Shown here: positions 17,690 to 26,701 of the stretch, piece by piece
Layout: each line of letters begins with the position of its first letter
How positions within the stretch are numbered: position 1 is the stretch's first letter
Source of the DNA: Ketobacter sp036337295
GTDB taxonomy: Bacteria > Pseudomonadota > Gammaproteobacteria > Pseudomonadales > Ketobacteraceae
Direction of reading: 5' to 3'
DNA length: 64,000 nucleotides
Assembly: GCA_036337295.1 (NCBI GenBank)
Contig: JAYZEN010000005.1
Location: 69,621 to 133,620 of the forward strand
The notes under the pieces: model-generated
What the model saw: only the letters and a program-made list of their open reading frames with translations
Told to the model about the DNA's origin: nothing
Database searches by the model: none
Made by a program: the position numbers and the translations under genes

Positions 17690-18724
17690 TCAGGCGATGG
17701 AGAGTTGCGTGGGGCGCACCCGGCCGGAGAGCCAGAGAATGATGGTGTTGAAGCCGTCCCAGGGATTGCCTTCTCCCATGCCTTTGATGGCCTGATCGAT
17801 GCGGGCGGCCTCCAGCAGGCAGTGGCGGAACACGTTGCCGGACAAGCGTTGCAGGGCGGATTGGAACATCGGTTTGCGGCTGTCCCAGATGCGGTATTCC
17901 TGCATCACCCGCGCCGCGGCCATGCCATTGCTGATGAGCTGGGCCATGCCGGCCAGGGCACGGATTTCCTTGCTGAAGGCCCACAGCAACACGGTGGGCT
18001 CGGTGCCACCGGCTTTTAGTTGGTTGAGCATTTTGATGGCGTGGGCATCGTTGCCCTTCAGGGCTTCGTCCACCAGGTCATACAGGTTGTAACGGGCGTG
18101 GTCCGCCACGGATTCTTCAATGTCTGTCACGTCCAGCGGGCCTTTGCCCCGCAGCAGCACCAGTTTTTCTACTTCCTGGGACGCGGCCAGCAGGTTGCCT
18201 TCCACCCGTTCCGCCAGCAGTTGCACTGCATCCCGGGTGGGCTCCAGTCCGGCGTTGCGCATGCGTTGGTGAATCCACTGGGGCAGCTGGTTGATATCTA
18301 TGGGCCACACCTGAATCAGGGCACCGGCCTGCTCGATTTTCTGGAACCATTTGGTGGCCTGGGTTTTCTTGTCCACCTTGGGAATGATCAGCAGCAGGAC
18401 GTTGTCCGGATTGGGGTTGTCGCAATAGGCCTGCAGGGTTTTCTTGGCGGCGTCATCAAATTTGGGTTTGTCGTGGCGCACTTCGAGGATTTTGCGATCA
18501 CCGAACAGGGACATGCTGTTGCCGGCTTCCAACAGGTCGGACCAATTGAAGCCGGCTTCCACCGGAAACAGTTCCCGTTCCGTGAAACCCTGTTGGCGGC
18601 ACGACTTCCGAATGTGGTCTGCGGCTTCCTGCATCAACAGGGTTTCATCGCCGCTCAGGATATACACCGGCAAAGCCTGGCCCTTGGCAAAGTGTTCTTT
18701 CAACTGATTGGGCCGCAGTTTCAT
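17690..18724 (-). CDS. holA: DNA polymerase III subunit delta
   Basis: Clamp-loader subunit that opens the beta clamp. The 344-residue protein starts MKLRPNQLKEHFAKG, followed by PVYILSGDETLLMQEAAD (the family N-terminal signature), EVRHDKPKFDDA, and the C-terminal collar domain with LNQLKAGGTEPTVLLWAFSKEIR. Its gene overlaps the stop of lptE by four bases. The leuS-lptE-holA order is conserved across gammaproteobacteria and implies translational coupling. Confidence 0.96.
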   Translation of the reverse strand: MKLRPNQLKEHFAKGQALPVYILSGDETLLMQEAADHIRKSCRQQGFTERELFPVEAGFNWSDLLEAGNSMSLFGDRKILEVRHDKPKFDDAAKKTLQAYCDNPNPDNVLLLIIPKVDKKTQATKWFQKIEQAGALIQVWPIDINQLPQWIHQRMRNAGLEPTRDAVQLLAERVEGNLLAASQEVEKLVLLRGKGPLDVTDIEESVADHARYNLYDLVDEALKGNDAHAIKMLNQLKAGGTEPTVLLWAFSKEIRALAGMAQLISNGMAAARVMQEYRIWDSRKPMFQSALQRLSGNVFRHCLLEAARIDQAIKGMGEGNPWDGFNTIILWLSGRVRPTQLSIA

Positions 18725-19221
18725 GGCGTGTCTTCCTGGGAAGAGCGGCGGATGGCCAGCAGAATACGTTGCGCCAGATCCTGGTCCATTTCCCGCTTGA
18801 GGATGTTCTCTTCCTCTGCTTTGCCCACCGCTGCGGTCTCCCGGTATAAATAGGAACGCCGGGCGTGGAAGGTGGTTTCCGGAATCAGCACTTCGTCCCG
18901 TTTTCTGAACAGGAAGCGGATTTCCTTCAGCAGTTCGTACTCCGCGCTCTTGCCGCGGCTGGAGTAGGAGGCGGTGCGTTTGTCCTCATCGGACTCCAGC
19001 AGCTCCAGTATGTTAGCGGAGCCGGGCGTGACTTTGGTGCCGGTGTCCAGCAAGGCCTGCTCGACGATTTTGCTGAGGGCCTCATCGCCGCTTTTGTTGA
19101 TGAGGTGAACGCTGCCATAGGATTTGGCGATGGAGTTGGTGGAGCCCCGCAACTGGAAGCCACAGCCCTGTAGTAACAGGGCTGTGATCAGCAGCAGTGA
19201 GGCACAGAGCCGCAGTCTCAT
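18721..19221 (-). CDS. lptE: LPS-assembly lipoprotein LptE
   Basis: Outer-membrane lipoprotein that plugs the LptD barrel and helps insert lipopolysaccharide. The 166-residue precursor has a lipoprotein signal with lipobox LLLQGC (Cys20) followed by GFQLRG, the standard LptE start. The mature part has the expected alpha/beta fold pattern and ends with the conserved QDLAQRILLAIRR helix. Overlaps leuS upstream and holA downstream by four bases each. Confidence 0.95.
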   Translation of the reverse strand: MRLRLCASLLLITALLLQGCGFQLRGSTNSIAKSYGSVHLINKSGDEALSKIVEQALLDTGTKVTPGSANILELLESDEDKRTASYSSRGKSAEYELLKEIRFLFRKRDEVLIPETTFHARRSYLYRETAAVGKAEEENILKREMDQDLAQRILLAIRRSSQEDTP

Positions 19222-21785
19222 TTGGCGACCACGCTCACCAGTTTGCCGGGTACCACGATCACTTTGGCGATGGTTTTGCCTTCAGTGAATTTCTGCACGT
19301 TTTCGTCCGCGAGGGCTTTGGCTTCGATGCTGTCTTTGGCCTCGTCCACACCCACTTCGATCTTGGCGCGCACTTTGCCGTTCACCTGCACTACCATCTC
19401 GATGGAATCGCGCACCAGGGCGCTGTCATCCACTGCAGGCCAGGCCGCGTCGATCACCGGCTCCGCGTGCCCCAGTTTTTGCCACAGGGTGTGGCTGATA
19501 TGGGGGGTAATGGGCGCCAGCATCAGGACGCAGGCTTCCAGCGCTTCGCGCATGACCGCGCGGCTCTGGCGGCCATCGTCATCCAGCTTGGCCATGTGGT
19601 TCGACAGTTCCATCACGGCCGCAATGGCGGTGTTGAAGGTGAGGCGGCGATCGTAATCGTCTTTCACCTTGGCGATGGTTTCGTGCAGCTTGCGGCGCAG
19701 ATCTTTTTGCTGCTCATTGAGGCTGCTCTTATCCAATGCCGGTGCGTCACCCTGCTCCAGATGGGTGGTCACCATACGCCAGATTTTACGCAGGAATTTG
19801 TTGCCGCCTTCCACGCCACTGTCGGACCATTCCAAGGATTGCTCCGGCGGTGCGGCGAACATCATGAACAGACGCACGGTATCGGCACCGTGCTGGTCGA
19901 TGATCACTTGTGGGTCGATGCCGTTGTTCTTGGACTTGGACATCTTGCTCATGCCGTCGTGCAGCACGGGCTGGCCATCTGCTTTCAACACGTATTGTTT
20001 GGCGTCGTTCAGTTCCACGTCGGTGGGGGCTATCCAATTCTTGCCGCCTTTTTCGTCTTCACGGTAGAAGCAGTCCGCCAACACCATGCCCTGGCACAGC
20101 AGGCGCTCATAGGGTTCGTCGCAGTTCACCAAACCGAAATCGCGCATCAGCTTGTGGAAGAAGCGGGAATACAGCAGGTGCAGGATGGCGTGCTCAATAC
20201 CGCCGATGTACTGGTTTACCGGCAGCCAGTAGTTGGCCTTTTCCGGGTCCAGCATCTGGGTATCGTCGTTGGGGCTGCAGTAACGGGCGTAATACCAGGA
20301 CGACTCCATGAAGGTGTCGAAGGTATCGGTTTCGCGCTCGGCGGCCGCACCGTTAAAGGTGGTTTTGCGCCACTCTGGATCGGCCTTGATGGGGGATTGC
20401 ACGCCGTCCATGACCACGTCTTCGGGCAGTTGCACCGGTAACTGTTCCGGTGGGGTGGGCACGGCGCTGCCGTCTGCCAGGTTGATCATGGGAATGGGGG
20501 TACCCCAATAGCGCTGGCGGGACACACCCCAGTCGCGCAAACGATAGTTTACTTTTACCTGCCCCTTGCCCTGGCTTTGCAGGAATTCGGCGATGGCCTT
20601 GAAGGCGTCTTCGGAGCTTAAGCCATCGAACTGGCCGGAGTTGATCAGGGTGCCTTTCTCGGTGAAGGCTGCTTTGGTCAGGTCCACCTCTTCGCCGTTG
20701 CGCGCTTCGATCACCTGCTGAACGGCAAGATCGTATTGCTTGGCAAATTCGTAATCGCGTTGATCGTGGGCCGGCACGGCCATGACAGCACCCGAGCCGT
20801 AATCCATCAACACAAAGTTGGCGATCCACACGGGCACTTGGTTGCCGGTGATGGGGTGCGTGGCCATCAGCCCGGTGAATATGCCTTTTTTCTCCATGGT
20901 CGCCATGTCGGCCTCGGCCACTTTGTTGTGGCTGCAGTCTTCAATAAAGGCGGCGATCTCGGCGTTGCCCTCGGCAGCCTGCTTGGCCAGAGGATGCTGT
21001 GCGGCCACGGCCACATAGCTCACACCCATTAGGGTGTCGGGGCGGGTGGTGTACACGGTCAACGGCTCGTTGCCGTCCATCTCAAACTGCAGCTCGACGC
21101 CTTCTGAGCGGCCGATCCAGTTGCGCTGCATGGTCTTGACCTGTTCGGGCCAGTGCTCCAGTTTGTCGAGGTCGGCCAGCAGTTCTTCAGCGTAATCGGT
21201 GATTTTCACAAACCACTGGGGGATTTCCTTGCGTTCCACCAATGCGCCGGAGCGCCAGCCGCGGCCGTCGATGACTTGTTCGTTGGCCAGTACGGTTTGA
21301 TCCACCGGGTCCCAGTTCACCGTGGCCATTTTTTTGTACACCAGGCCTTTCTCAAACAGCTTGGTGAAGAACCACTGTTCCCAGCGATAGTATTCGGGGC
21401 GGCAGGTGGCCAGCTCCCGGTTCCAGTCGTAGCCAAAGCCCAGGCGCTTTAGCTGGCCTTTCATGTACTCGACGTTTTCGTAGGTCCACTTGGCGGGCGC
21501 CACTTTGTTTTTGATGGCGGCGTTTTCGGCGGGCAGCCCGAAGGCATCCCAACCCATGGGCTGCATCACGTTTTTGCCGAGCATGCGCTGGAAGCGGCTG
21601 ACCACGTCACCGATGGTGTAGTTGCGCACATGGCCCATGTGCAGGCGGCCACTGGGGTAAGGGAACATGGACAGGCAGTAGTAAGGCTCCTTGTCGGCCT
21701 GTTCGGTGACTTCAAAGCTCTTGTTCTGCTCCCAATACTGCTGGGCTTCCGCCTCGATCTGCTGCGGTTGGTACTGTTCTTCCAT
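19218..21785 (-). CDS. leuS: Leucyl-tRNA synthetase
   Basis: Class I synthetase charging tRNA-Leu, 855 residues, normal length. It carries the HIGH-type motif HMGH in PYPSGRLHMGHVRNYTIGD, the CP1 editing domain (~225-415, with TRPDTLMGVSYVA), and KMSKSKNNG for the second ATP-binding motif. The anticodon-binding and C-terminal domains end in KVIVVPGKLVSVVAK. First gene of the leuS-lptE-holA unit. Confidence 0.98.
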   Translation of the reverse strand: MEEQYQPQQIEAEAQQYWEQNKSFEVTEQADKEPYYCLSMFPYPSGRLHMGHVRNYTIGDVVSRFQRMLGKNVMQPMGWDAFGLPAENAAIKNKVAPAKWTYENVEYMKGQLKRLGFGYDWNRELATCRPEYYRWEQWFFTKLFEKGLVYKKMATVNWDPVDQTVLANEQVIDGRGWRSGALVERKEIPQWFVKITDYAEELLADLDKLEHWPEQVKTMQRNWIGRSEGVELQFEMDGNEPLTVYTTRPDTLMGVSYVAVAAQHPLAKQAAEGNAEIAAFIEDCSHNKVAEADMATMEKKGIFTGLMATHPITGNQVPVWIANFVLMDYGSGAVMAVPAHDQRDYEFAKQYDLAVQQVIEARNGEEVDLTKAAFTEKGTLINSGQFDGLSSEDAFKAIAEFLQSQGKGQVKVNYRLRDWGVSRQRYWGTPIPMINLADGSAVPTPPEQLPVQLPEDVVMDGVQSPIKADPEWRKTTFNGAAAERETDTFDTFMESSWYYARYCSPNDDTQMLDPEKANYWLPVNQYIGGIEHAILHLLYSRFFHKLMRDFGLVNCDEPYERLLCQGMVLADCFYREDEKGGKNWIAPTDVELNDAKQYVLKADGQPVLHDGMSKMSKSKNNGIDPQVIIDQHGADTVRLFMMFAAPPEQSLEWSDSGVEGGNKFLRKIWRMVTTHLEQGDAPALDKSSLNEQQKDLRRKLHETIAKVKDDYDRRLTFNTAIAAVMELSNHMAKLDDDGRQSRAVMREALEACVLMLAPITPHISHTLWQKLGHAEPVIDAAWPAVDDSALVRDSIEMVVQVNGKVRAKIEVGVDEAKDSIEAKALADENVQKFTEGKTIAKVIVVPGKLVSVVAK

Positions 21786-22092
21786 CGACTGAAAACTCTC
21801 GGAAATGCCAATTTTCTCAAAGGGTCAATTTAAAAGGCCAATTTTCAGGGCCAAATTAAGGGGGATAAGGATACCGCACCCGGCGGGCAACAGATAGGGG
21901 CGAGCCCGCTTTGATGCCGGTAGCTGGTGTGGCTGATGACGCTTCAGGGAATCCGGCAGGATACACCAAATAGCGGCTGGGAGACACGTCTGGGCGGTGG
22001 TGACGGGGCAGTGGGCAACTGGGTTAAGGTCTGCGCTTTGACACACATAAACGGGCGTTTTTGCCCTATTTTCCCGAGCGCAGGAAGCATTC
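21786..22092. other. Divergent intergenic region, leuS / reductase gene
   Basis: 307 bases between divergently transcribed genes. A TTGACA lies at 22038-22043 and a TATTTT at 22067-22072, but their spacing is too wide for a normal promoter. GGGC/GCCC arms at 22053-22066 form a small hairpin. I see no coding or RNA gene here. Confidence 0.5.
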
Positions 22093-23331
22093 ATGCAGGA
22101 CAGGCCATTCGACATCATTTTATGGGGCGCCACTGGCCATACGGGCCGTCCGGCGGCGTTGTACCTGCAGCGGCAGTATGGGAATCGGCTGCGTTGGGCC
22201 ATCGCCGGTCGGGATCGGGCCCGGTTGGAGCGGGTCCGGGCCGAGATCGGCAACCCAGAGCTGCCGATATTTATCGTGCCCGGCTCGGACCGGGCGGCGG
22301 CGGATCAGGTGGCCCCTCAAACCCGGGTGCTGGCCTCCACGGTGGCGCCGGGGGCGCGGTACGCCAGCGAGATGGTGGCAGCCTGCATTGCCCACGGCAC
22401 TCATATGGCGGATCTGTGTGGCGAGCTGCACTGGCTGCGGCACATGATGGACACTCACGACCCGGCGGCCCAGGCCGGCAAGGTCAAGATCGTCAATTGC
22501 TGCGGTTTGGACTCCATCCCCTCGGAATACCTGGTGCATCGGATGCAGCAGGGGGCGCTGGCCCAGTATGGCGAGTACTGCACTCACATCACCAACTTTT
22601 TCAGCCACGGCCATATCGCGGTGAGCGGGGGCAGTTTTGCCAGTGGTAAAGGGGTGATGGAGGCGGTGGCCAGTGATCCCGCCATGGCGGACATGATCGC
22701 CAACCCCTATAGCCTGAACCCGCCGGACCAGCTGCAGGGGCCCCACTGCCCGGATCTGGAGCAGGTACAGTTTGATGCGGACTTCGGTCAGTGGGTGATG
22801 CCTTTTCCCCTGGGCCAGATCAATGCGCGAGTGGTGCGGCGCAGCCACGCTTTGCTGGGGTATCCATGGGGGGATCAGTTCACGTATCGGGAGGCCAAAC
22901 TGGCGGGTCGTGGCCCCCTGAAGCGTTTGCAGGCGGAGCTGGAAACCCGTCTTACCCGTTTGTTTGTGGAGGCCGATCCCCGTTCCCGCAGCGGGCGCCT
23001 TCTGCACCGCCTGGGGCCGAAGGAGGGCAGCGGGCCCACGGATCGGCAAATTGCCCGCAACGGGCCTTGCGGGTTCAAGGCAGTGGGAGTGACGGCGTCT
23101 GGTAAAAAACTGAAAGGCTGGATGCATACCCATTGGGACCCCGGCCACGGCGGCACGGCAGCGATGCTGGTGGATGCGGCCTATTGCCTGGCCCGGCGCC
23201 AGGATGAGATCGAGGCGGAAAGCGGCCGCAGCGGTGGGTTCCTGACCCCCTACCTGGCCATGGGTGAGGTGTTACGGGAGCAATTGCAGGCCAACGCGGG
23301 CATTCACTGGGGTTTGGAATCTGCGGTGTAA
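22093..23331 (+). CDS. Saccharopine dehydrogenase-like oxidoreductase
   Basis: 412-residue protein with an N-terminal Rossmann fold: DIILWGATGHTGRPAALYL gives the GxxGxxG nucleotide-binding loop (from residue 12), followed by WAIAGRDRARLERV. The rest (VNCCGLDSIPSEYL, SGGSFASGKGV, a conserved C-terminus with GWMHTHWDPGHGGTA) matches the saccharopine-dehydrogenase-like group. That group includes mycobacterial trans-acting enoyl reductases and eukaryotic SCCPDH-type lipid-droplet proteins. A lipid-related reductase is therefore a reasonable inference; lysine metabolism is unlikely. Its last 28 bases overlap the 3' end of the converging TetR gene. Confidence 0.82.
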   Translation: MQDRPFDIILWGATGHTGRPAALYLQRQYGNRLRWAIAGRDRARLERVRAEIGNPELPIFIVPGSDRAAADQVAPQTRVLASTVAPGARYASEMVAACIAHGTHMADLCGELHWLRHMMDTHDPAAQAGKVKIVNCCGLDSIPSEYLVHRMQQGALAQYGEYCTHITNFFSHGHIAVSGGSFASGKGVMEAVASDPAMADMIANPYSLNPPDQLQGPHCPDLEQVQFDADFGQWVMPFPLGQINARVVRRSHALLGYPWGDQFTYREAKLAGRGPLKRLQAELETRLTRLFVEADPRSRSGRLLHRLGPKEGSGPTDRQIARNGPCGFKAVGVTASGKKLKGWMHTHWDPGHGGTAAMLVDAAYCLARRQDEIEAESGRSGGFLTPYLAMGEVLREQLQANAGIHWGLESAV

Positions 23332-23969
23332 AAGTAACGCCGCATCAGGTACACCAGCTCCTCGACGATCTCCTCATCCCGATAATAGGGTACCGGTTCC
23401 AGCAGATGTTTGGACAACAGGGACGATCCCGCCGTAAAGGCCACGTACACCGCCCGGTCCAGGTCCGGCACCGTGAGTTGCTCCCGTTGGCGGCTCAGGA
23501 AACGGTGCATGGCCTCCATCAGCCGGCGCTCAAATTCACGCCCTTCCGGCAGGGTTGAGAGAATGTACTGACTCTTCAGCAGTTCTGCCATCACCCCACC
23601 ACTTTGGCGAAAGTACTGAATGCCGAGGGTGGCCCAAAGGCGGGTGGATTCCTCCACTGACACATCCCCCAACTGTTCCAGCAAATCGTTCAGGCGCCGG
23701 GTCATCTCGTTGAGATAGGTCTGAATCAGTGCACTCAGCAGCGCCTGTTTGTTGGGAAAGTACTGGTACAGGGTGGCGATGTTGCAGTTGGCGCGCTCCG
23801 CCACCTTGTTGGTGGTGAGGGCCTCGAGCCCGGATTCAATCACCAGCTCGCCGGTGGCGGCGATGATGCGTTGCACCGTCTGCATGGCCCGGGGCTGTTT
23901 GGGCTGCTTGCTCAGGGTATTGAGTGGGGTTGTGAGTAGGCTACTCAGGGGTGGAGTGCTGTTCGTCAT
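23304..23969 (-). CDS. TetR-family transcriptional regulator
   Basis: 221 residues. After a low-complexity N-terminal extension (about 30 residues) comes a TetR helix-turn-helix: ATGELVIESGLEALTTNKVAERANCNIATLYQYFPNKQALLSALI. The C-terminal ligand/dimer domain (~80-221) is all-helical and unassigned. It is divergent from the DUF2236 oxygenase gene at 24147, and a perfect 16-bp palindrome lies 31 bases upstream of its own start, so autorepression and control of the oxygenase are likely. Confidence 0.9.
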   Translation of the reverse strand: MTNSTPPLSSLLTTPLNTLSKQPKQPRAMQTVQRIIAATGELVIESGLEALTTNKVAERANCNIATLYQYFPNKQALLSALIQTYLNEMTRRLNDLLEQLGDVSVEESTRLWATLGIQYFRQSGGVMAELLKSQYILSTLPEGREFERRLMEAMHRFLSRQREQLTVPDLDRAVYVAFTAGSSLLSKHLLEPVPYYRDEEIVEELVYLMRRYFYTADSKPQ

Positions 23970-23988
23970 CAGTTGTCAGCCATGAAAA

Positions 23989-24015
23989 CCAAGTACTAAC
24001 CAAGTAATTACTTGG
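23989..24015. promoter_or_regulatory. Palindromic operator, first TetR module
   Basis: CCAAGTAATTACTTGG at 24000-24015 is a perfect palindrome. A further CCAAGTA half-site at 23989-23995 repeats its left arm 11 bases (one helical turn) upstream. It lies between a divergent TetR gene and its oxygenase neighbour, the expected operator position. Confidence 0.75.
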
Positions 24016-24146
24016 ATTATGCTCAAAGCTCAGGCAAATGCCAACCCGTGTGAAGACCCCGGTCCTATCTTCTGGATTCTCTGTTTCCAGACTGACCCAT
24101 TTAAGGACTGACTCGTTTAAGGACCTAATAATTTCAGGAGCCACCC

Positions 24147-25250
24147 ATGACTGCCCAACTGCCCGTAAATCTAATTTGGAAGCAAAAATACGCCGACCAG
24201 GTGATGGATCGCATGCGCTATACCTGCGACCCGCTGGCAGATGCGGTGGCGGCCCGGATCGAGCGCGGGCGCCCCTCCCAGATGATCGATGAGGTGTTGC
24301 GCCGGGCTCGCACAGAAGGCGGGGACTTCGCCGCCTATGTGGAGCACATGAACACCGTGCCAGCCTGGGTGGATTGGGAGCAGATCGAGCACGCCCGCCA
24401 GGTGCTGCTGGCCTTTGCCGGCGTGCGTGGCATCGCCCTGCTGGTGAGCAGCCTGGTGGAGGGCTATTCCCTCAGCAAGGCCGCTCATGTGCTGGTGGCC
24501 ACCGGACGTTTGCACCAGGACGTGTTGCGGCGCATTTATGAAACCGGGCAAATGACTCACAATATGCTGGTGCCCGGCGGCCTGCAGGTGGGTGGCCCCG
24601 GCCATCGCACGGTGATGGAGGTGCGTCTGCTGCACGCCATGGTGCGCAAATACCTGAAACAGCGCGGTTGGGAAACGGAGCTATACGACGAACCGGTAAA
24701 CCAGGAGGACATGGCGTTCACCGTCATCGAATTCGATTATTTGTCCCTGCGGGGCATGGAGCGAATGGGCGCGCGCCTGAAAGAAGACGACAAAAAAGCG
24801 GTGCATCATTACTGGCGTTACGGTGCTCATTTGAATGGTGTCTGTGAGGAGATGTTGACGGATTCGCTGGAAGAGGAGATCTATCAATATGAACGCATCC
24901 GCGAACGCCAATACAGCCCCAATGAGGAAAGCCGCATGCTGGCCCAGGTGGTGATCAATGCACTGGCCGGGCAACCCACGTTTAACCTGCCGGAAGGGCT
25001 ACTCAATGAGCTGAGCCGTATGTGCCTGGGAAATGAACTGGCGGATGTGTATGAACTGCCACGGGACCGCAAGTGGCACAAAGCGGCCCTGGCCTACAAG
25101 CTGGCCAACAAGGCGGGCACCTTTGCCCACTATCATATCCCTGGTGCGGATCGGCTCAGTGCACGGTACAACTACCGCAATCTGCGAAAGTCGTTGATGG
25201 ATAATTTGCCCACCGATCCGGAAAAAAGGGCGTTTCGGAATATTGCGTGA
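24147..25250 (+). CDS. DUF2236 (MpaB/latex-clearing type) oxygenase, copy 1
   Basis: 367-residue soluble protein of the DUF2236 family, which includes b-heme latex-clearing proteins (Lcp) and fungal MpaB, enzymes that cleave C=C bonds of isoprenoid chains with oxygen. Family features seen: PAWVDWEQIEHARQVLLAF near residue 70, the GxxxxMLVPGGLQVGGPGHRT segment, and VRLLHAMVR, where the histidine corresponds to the heme-axial position in Lcp (by family analogy). The downstream EFDYLSLRGMERMGA block is also shared. No signal peptide, unlike secreted Lcp. Divergent from a TetR gene; paralogous to the gene at 28103. The substrate is unknown. Confidence 0.83.
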   Translation: MTAQLPVNLIWKQKYADQVMDRMRYTCDPLADAVAARIERGRPSQMIDEVLRRARTEGGDFAAYVEHMNTVPAWVDWEQIEHARQVLLAFAGVRGIALLVSSLVEGYSLSKAAHVLVATGRLHQDVLRRIYETGQMTHNMLVPGGLQVGGPGHRTVMEVRLLHAMVRKYLKQRGWETELYDEPVNQEDMAFTVIEFDYLSLRGMERMGARLKEDDKKAVHHYWRYGAHLNGVCEEMLTDSLEEEIYQYERIRERQYSPNEESRMLAQVVINALAGQPTFNLPEGLLNELSRMCLGNELADVYELPRDRKWHKAALAYKLANKAGTFAHYHIPGADRLSARYNYRNLRKSLMDNLPTDPEKRAFRNIA

Positions 25251-25355
25251 GGGGGGCGGACTTCTGTAATTAGATCTCAAGATTCGTATATAAACTGATA
25301 TGATGCGGCTCACCAGTGAACTCCATTGGAAAGTTCAAAGCGAGTGATGTGATAT

Positions 25356-25739
25356 ATGGAAAATGTATACGAAAAACCAGAGTCTGAGTTGATTAATTCT
25401 GAGAACGCGGAATACACCTTCACTAGCCTGGGGATCTGGAGAAAAATCTTCATCGTGCTGAGTTGGCTTATGGCATTGGTGATTACGTACCCTGCGCTCA
25501 CTGAGTTTATGAGGGAGGATCAGGCTAACCCCGATTTCGCAACAATATTTTTGACGATGTCCATGCTTCATCTTGCCCTATGCTTTTGGATGACGTTTGC
25601 GATTTCAAAACGCAAACTAGGTCAGATCGTTGCGTTGCTTGCTCTTAATATCTTCCCGTTATTCAATCCGATCCATGCGATAATCCTGGCGGCAGTGTAC
25701 TTCGTTAGCAAAAAAGAGCGCGCTGTCGGTCAGGGATGA
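25356..25739 (+). CDS. Small hypothetical membrane protein
   Basis: 127 residues with no family I recognise. A charged N-terminus (~1-28) precedes three hydrophobic segments at about 31-48, 64-83 and 90-118, ending in a short basic tail. Base composition is more AT-rich than the neighbours. A plausible start is the ATG at 25356. It converges with the SDR gene, whose terminator lies just beyond the stop. Function unknown. Confidence 0.6.
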   Translation: MENVYEKPESELINSENAEYTFTSLGIWRKIFIVLSWLMALVITYPALTEFMREDQANPDFATIFLTMSMLHLALCFWMTFAISKRKLGQIVALLALNIFPLFNPIHAIILAAVYFVSKKERAVGQG

Positions 25740-25740
25740 G

Positions 25741-25776
25741 AAAAAAAGAGCCATACAGCATTCCGCTGATGGCTCT
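25741..25776 (-). terminator. Rho-independent terminator of the SDR/P450 operon
   Basis: On the minus strand AGAGCCAT (25769-25776) pairs with ATGGCTCT (25747-25754) and is followed by seven T residues (25741-25747). It lies ~45 bases after the stop of the short-chain dehydrogenase gene. Confidence 0.85.
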
Positions 25777-25822
25777 GTAAAACGTACACGAAGGGTACAA
25801 GAGAGAAAATTTCTATACGCGC

Positions 25823-26689
25823 CTATACGCGATAGAAGAGTCGGCCCACTGAATTCAAAGCCCAGGGGGTGAGGCTTATTTTGATGGAGCGGTTGAACAG
25901 TCGATCCGGTAACAGGCGGCGGGCCAGCAGGAAGGCCTTGGCGTCGGTGCCGGAGGCATAGCGCAGTTTGTTGCTGCCGTCGGTTGCGGCCTGGTATACC
26001 ACTTTGGCGGCGCCTGCACTGGTGGAGCCAGCCGGTCCGATGGAATCCATGATGTCGAAGACTTCCTTGGTATACGCGTCATAGTCTTTAATGCCGGTAC
26101 CGTTGCCACGGTCACTGGAACGGCCGAAGAAGTTGGTGTTGGTGGCGCCGGGTTCGATCAGCTTCACCTTGATGTTGTAGTGTTCCAGTTCATAAATCAG
26201 GGTTTCGGTGAAGCCTTCCACAGCGAACTTGCTGGAGTTGTACACACTGTACAGGGGCAACGGGAAGCGCCCGGCCATGCTGGCCACGTTGATCAATACG
26301 CCCGAGTTGCGGCTGCGGAAGTGAGGCAGCACGGCCCGGCAGACTTCCATCAAGCCGAATACATTGGTTTCGAACTGGCGCCGGATCTGGTCGGCATCCA
26401 ATGTTTCGAAGGCGCCCATCAAGGCATAGCCCGCATTGTTGACCAGGACATCGATGTAGCCGAATTGATCCAATGCCGTTTGCACGGCGGCTTCTATTGA
26501 CGCGGTGTCGTGCACATCCAGCTTGGGGCAGATGACGTTCTCCAGCTGGGTCAGCTCCTGCTCTGCATCCGGGTTACGCATAGTGGCCACCACATTCCAG
26601 CCTTTGCTTTGGAACAGTTTGGCGGCCTCGCGGCCGATGCCGGAGGAGCAGCCGGTGATGAAGATGGTTTTGTGTATGGGCGTGGTCAT
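25823..26689 (-). CDS. Short-chain dehydrogenase/reductase (SDR)
   Basis: 288-residue classical SDR. It has the TGCSSGIGRE dinucleotide-binding loop near residue 13, NNAG at ~87-90, a catalytic serine in NVASMAG, and the YNSSK catalytic Tyr/Lys. It oxidises or reduces an alcohol/carbonyl, probably with NADP(H) or NAD(H). It is the last gene of an apparent DUF2236 oxygenase - P450 - SDR operon; the P450 gene ends only 12 bases upstream. A role in oxidising a P450-generated hydroxyl is inferred from context. Confidence 0.9.
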   Translation of the reverse strand: MTTPIHKTIFITGCSSGIGREAAKLFQSKGWNVVATMRNPDAEQELTQLENVICPKLDVHDTASIEAAVQTALDQFGYIDVLVNNAGYALMGAFETLDADQIRRQFETNVFGLMEVCRAVLPHFRSRNSGVLINVASMAGRFPLPLYSVYNSSKFAVEGFTETLIYELEHYNIKVKLIEPGATNTNFFGRSSDRGNGTGIKDYDAYTKEVFDIMDSIGPAGSTSAGAAKVVYQAATDGSNKLRYASGTDAKAFLLARRLLPDRLFNRSIKISLTPWALNSVGRLFYRV

Positions 26690-26701
26690 ATGAATTCCTT
26701 A

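Noticed and set aside
22038..22072. Promoter TTGACA/TATTTT before the saccharopine-dehydrogenase-like gene
   Set aside because: The two hexamers are 23 bases apart, too far for a sigma-70 promoter.
25356..25739. Small AT-rich membrane gene as part of a mobile island
   Set aside because: No repeats, integrase, tRNA scar or transposase nearby; AT-richness of one short hydrophobic gene is weak evidence for transfer.
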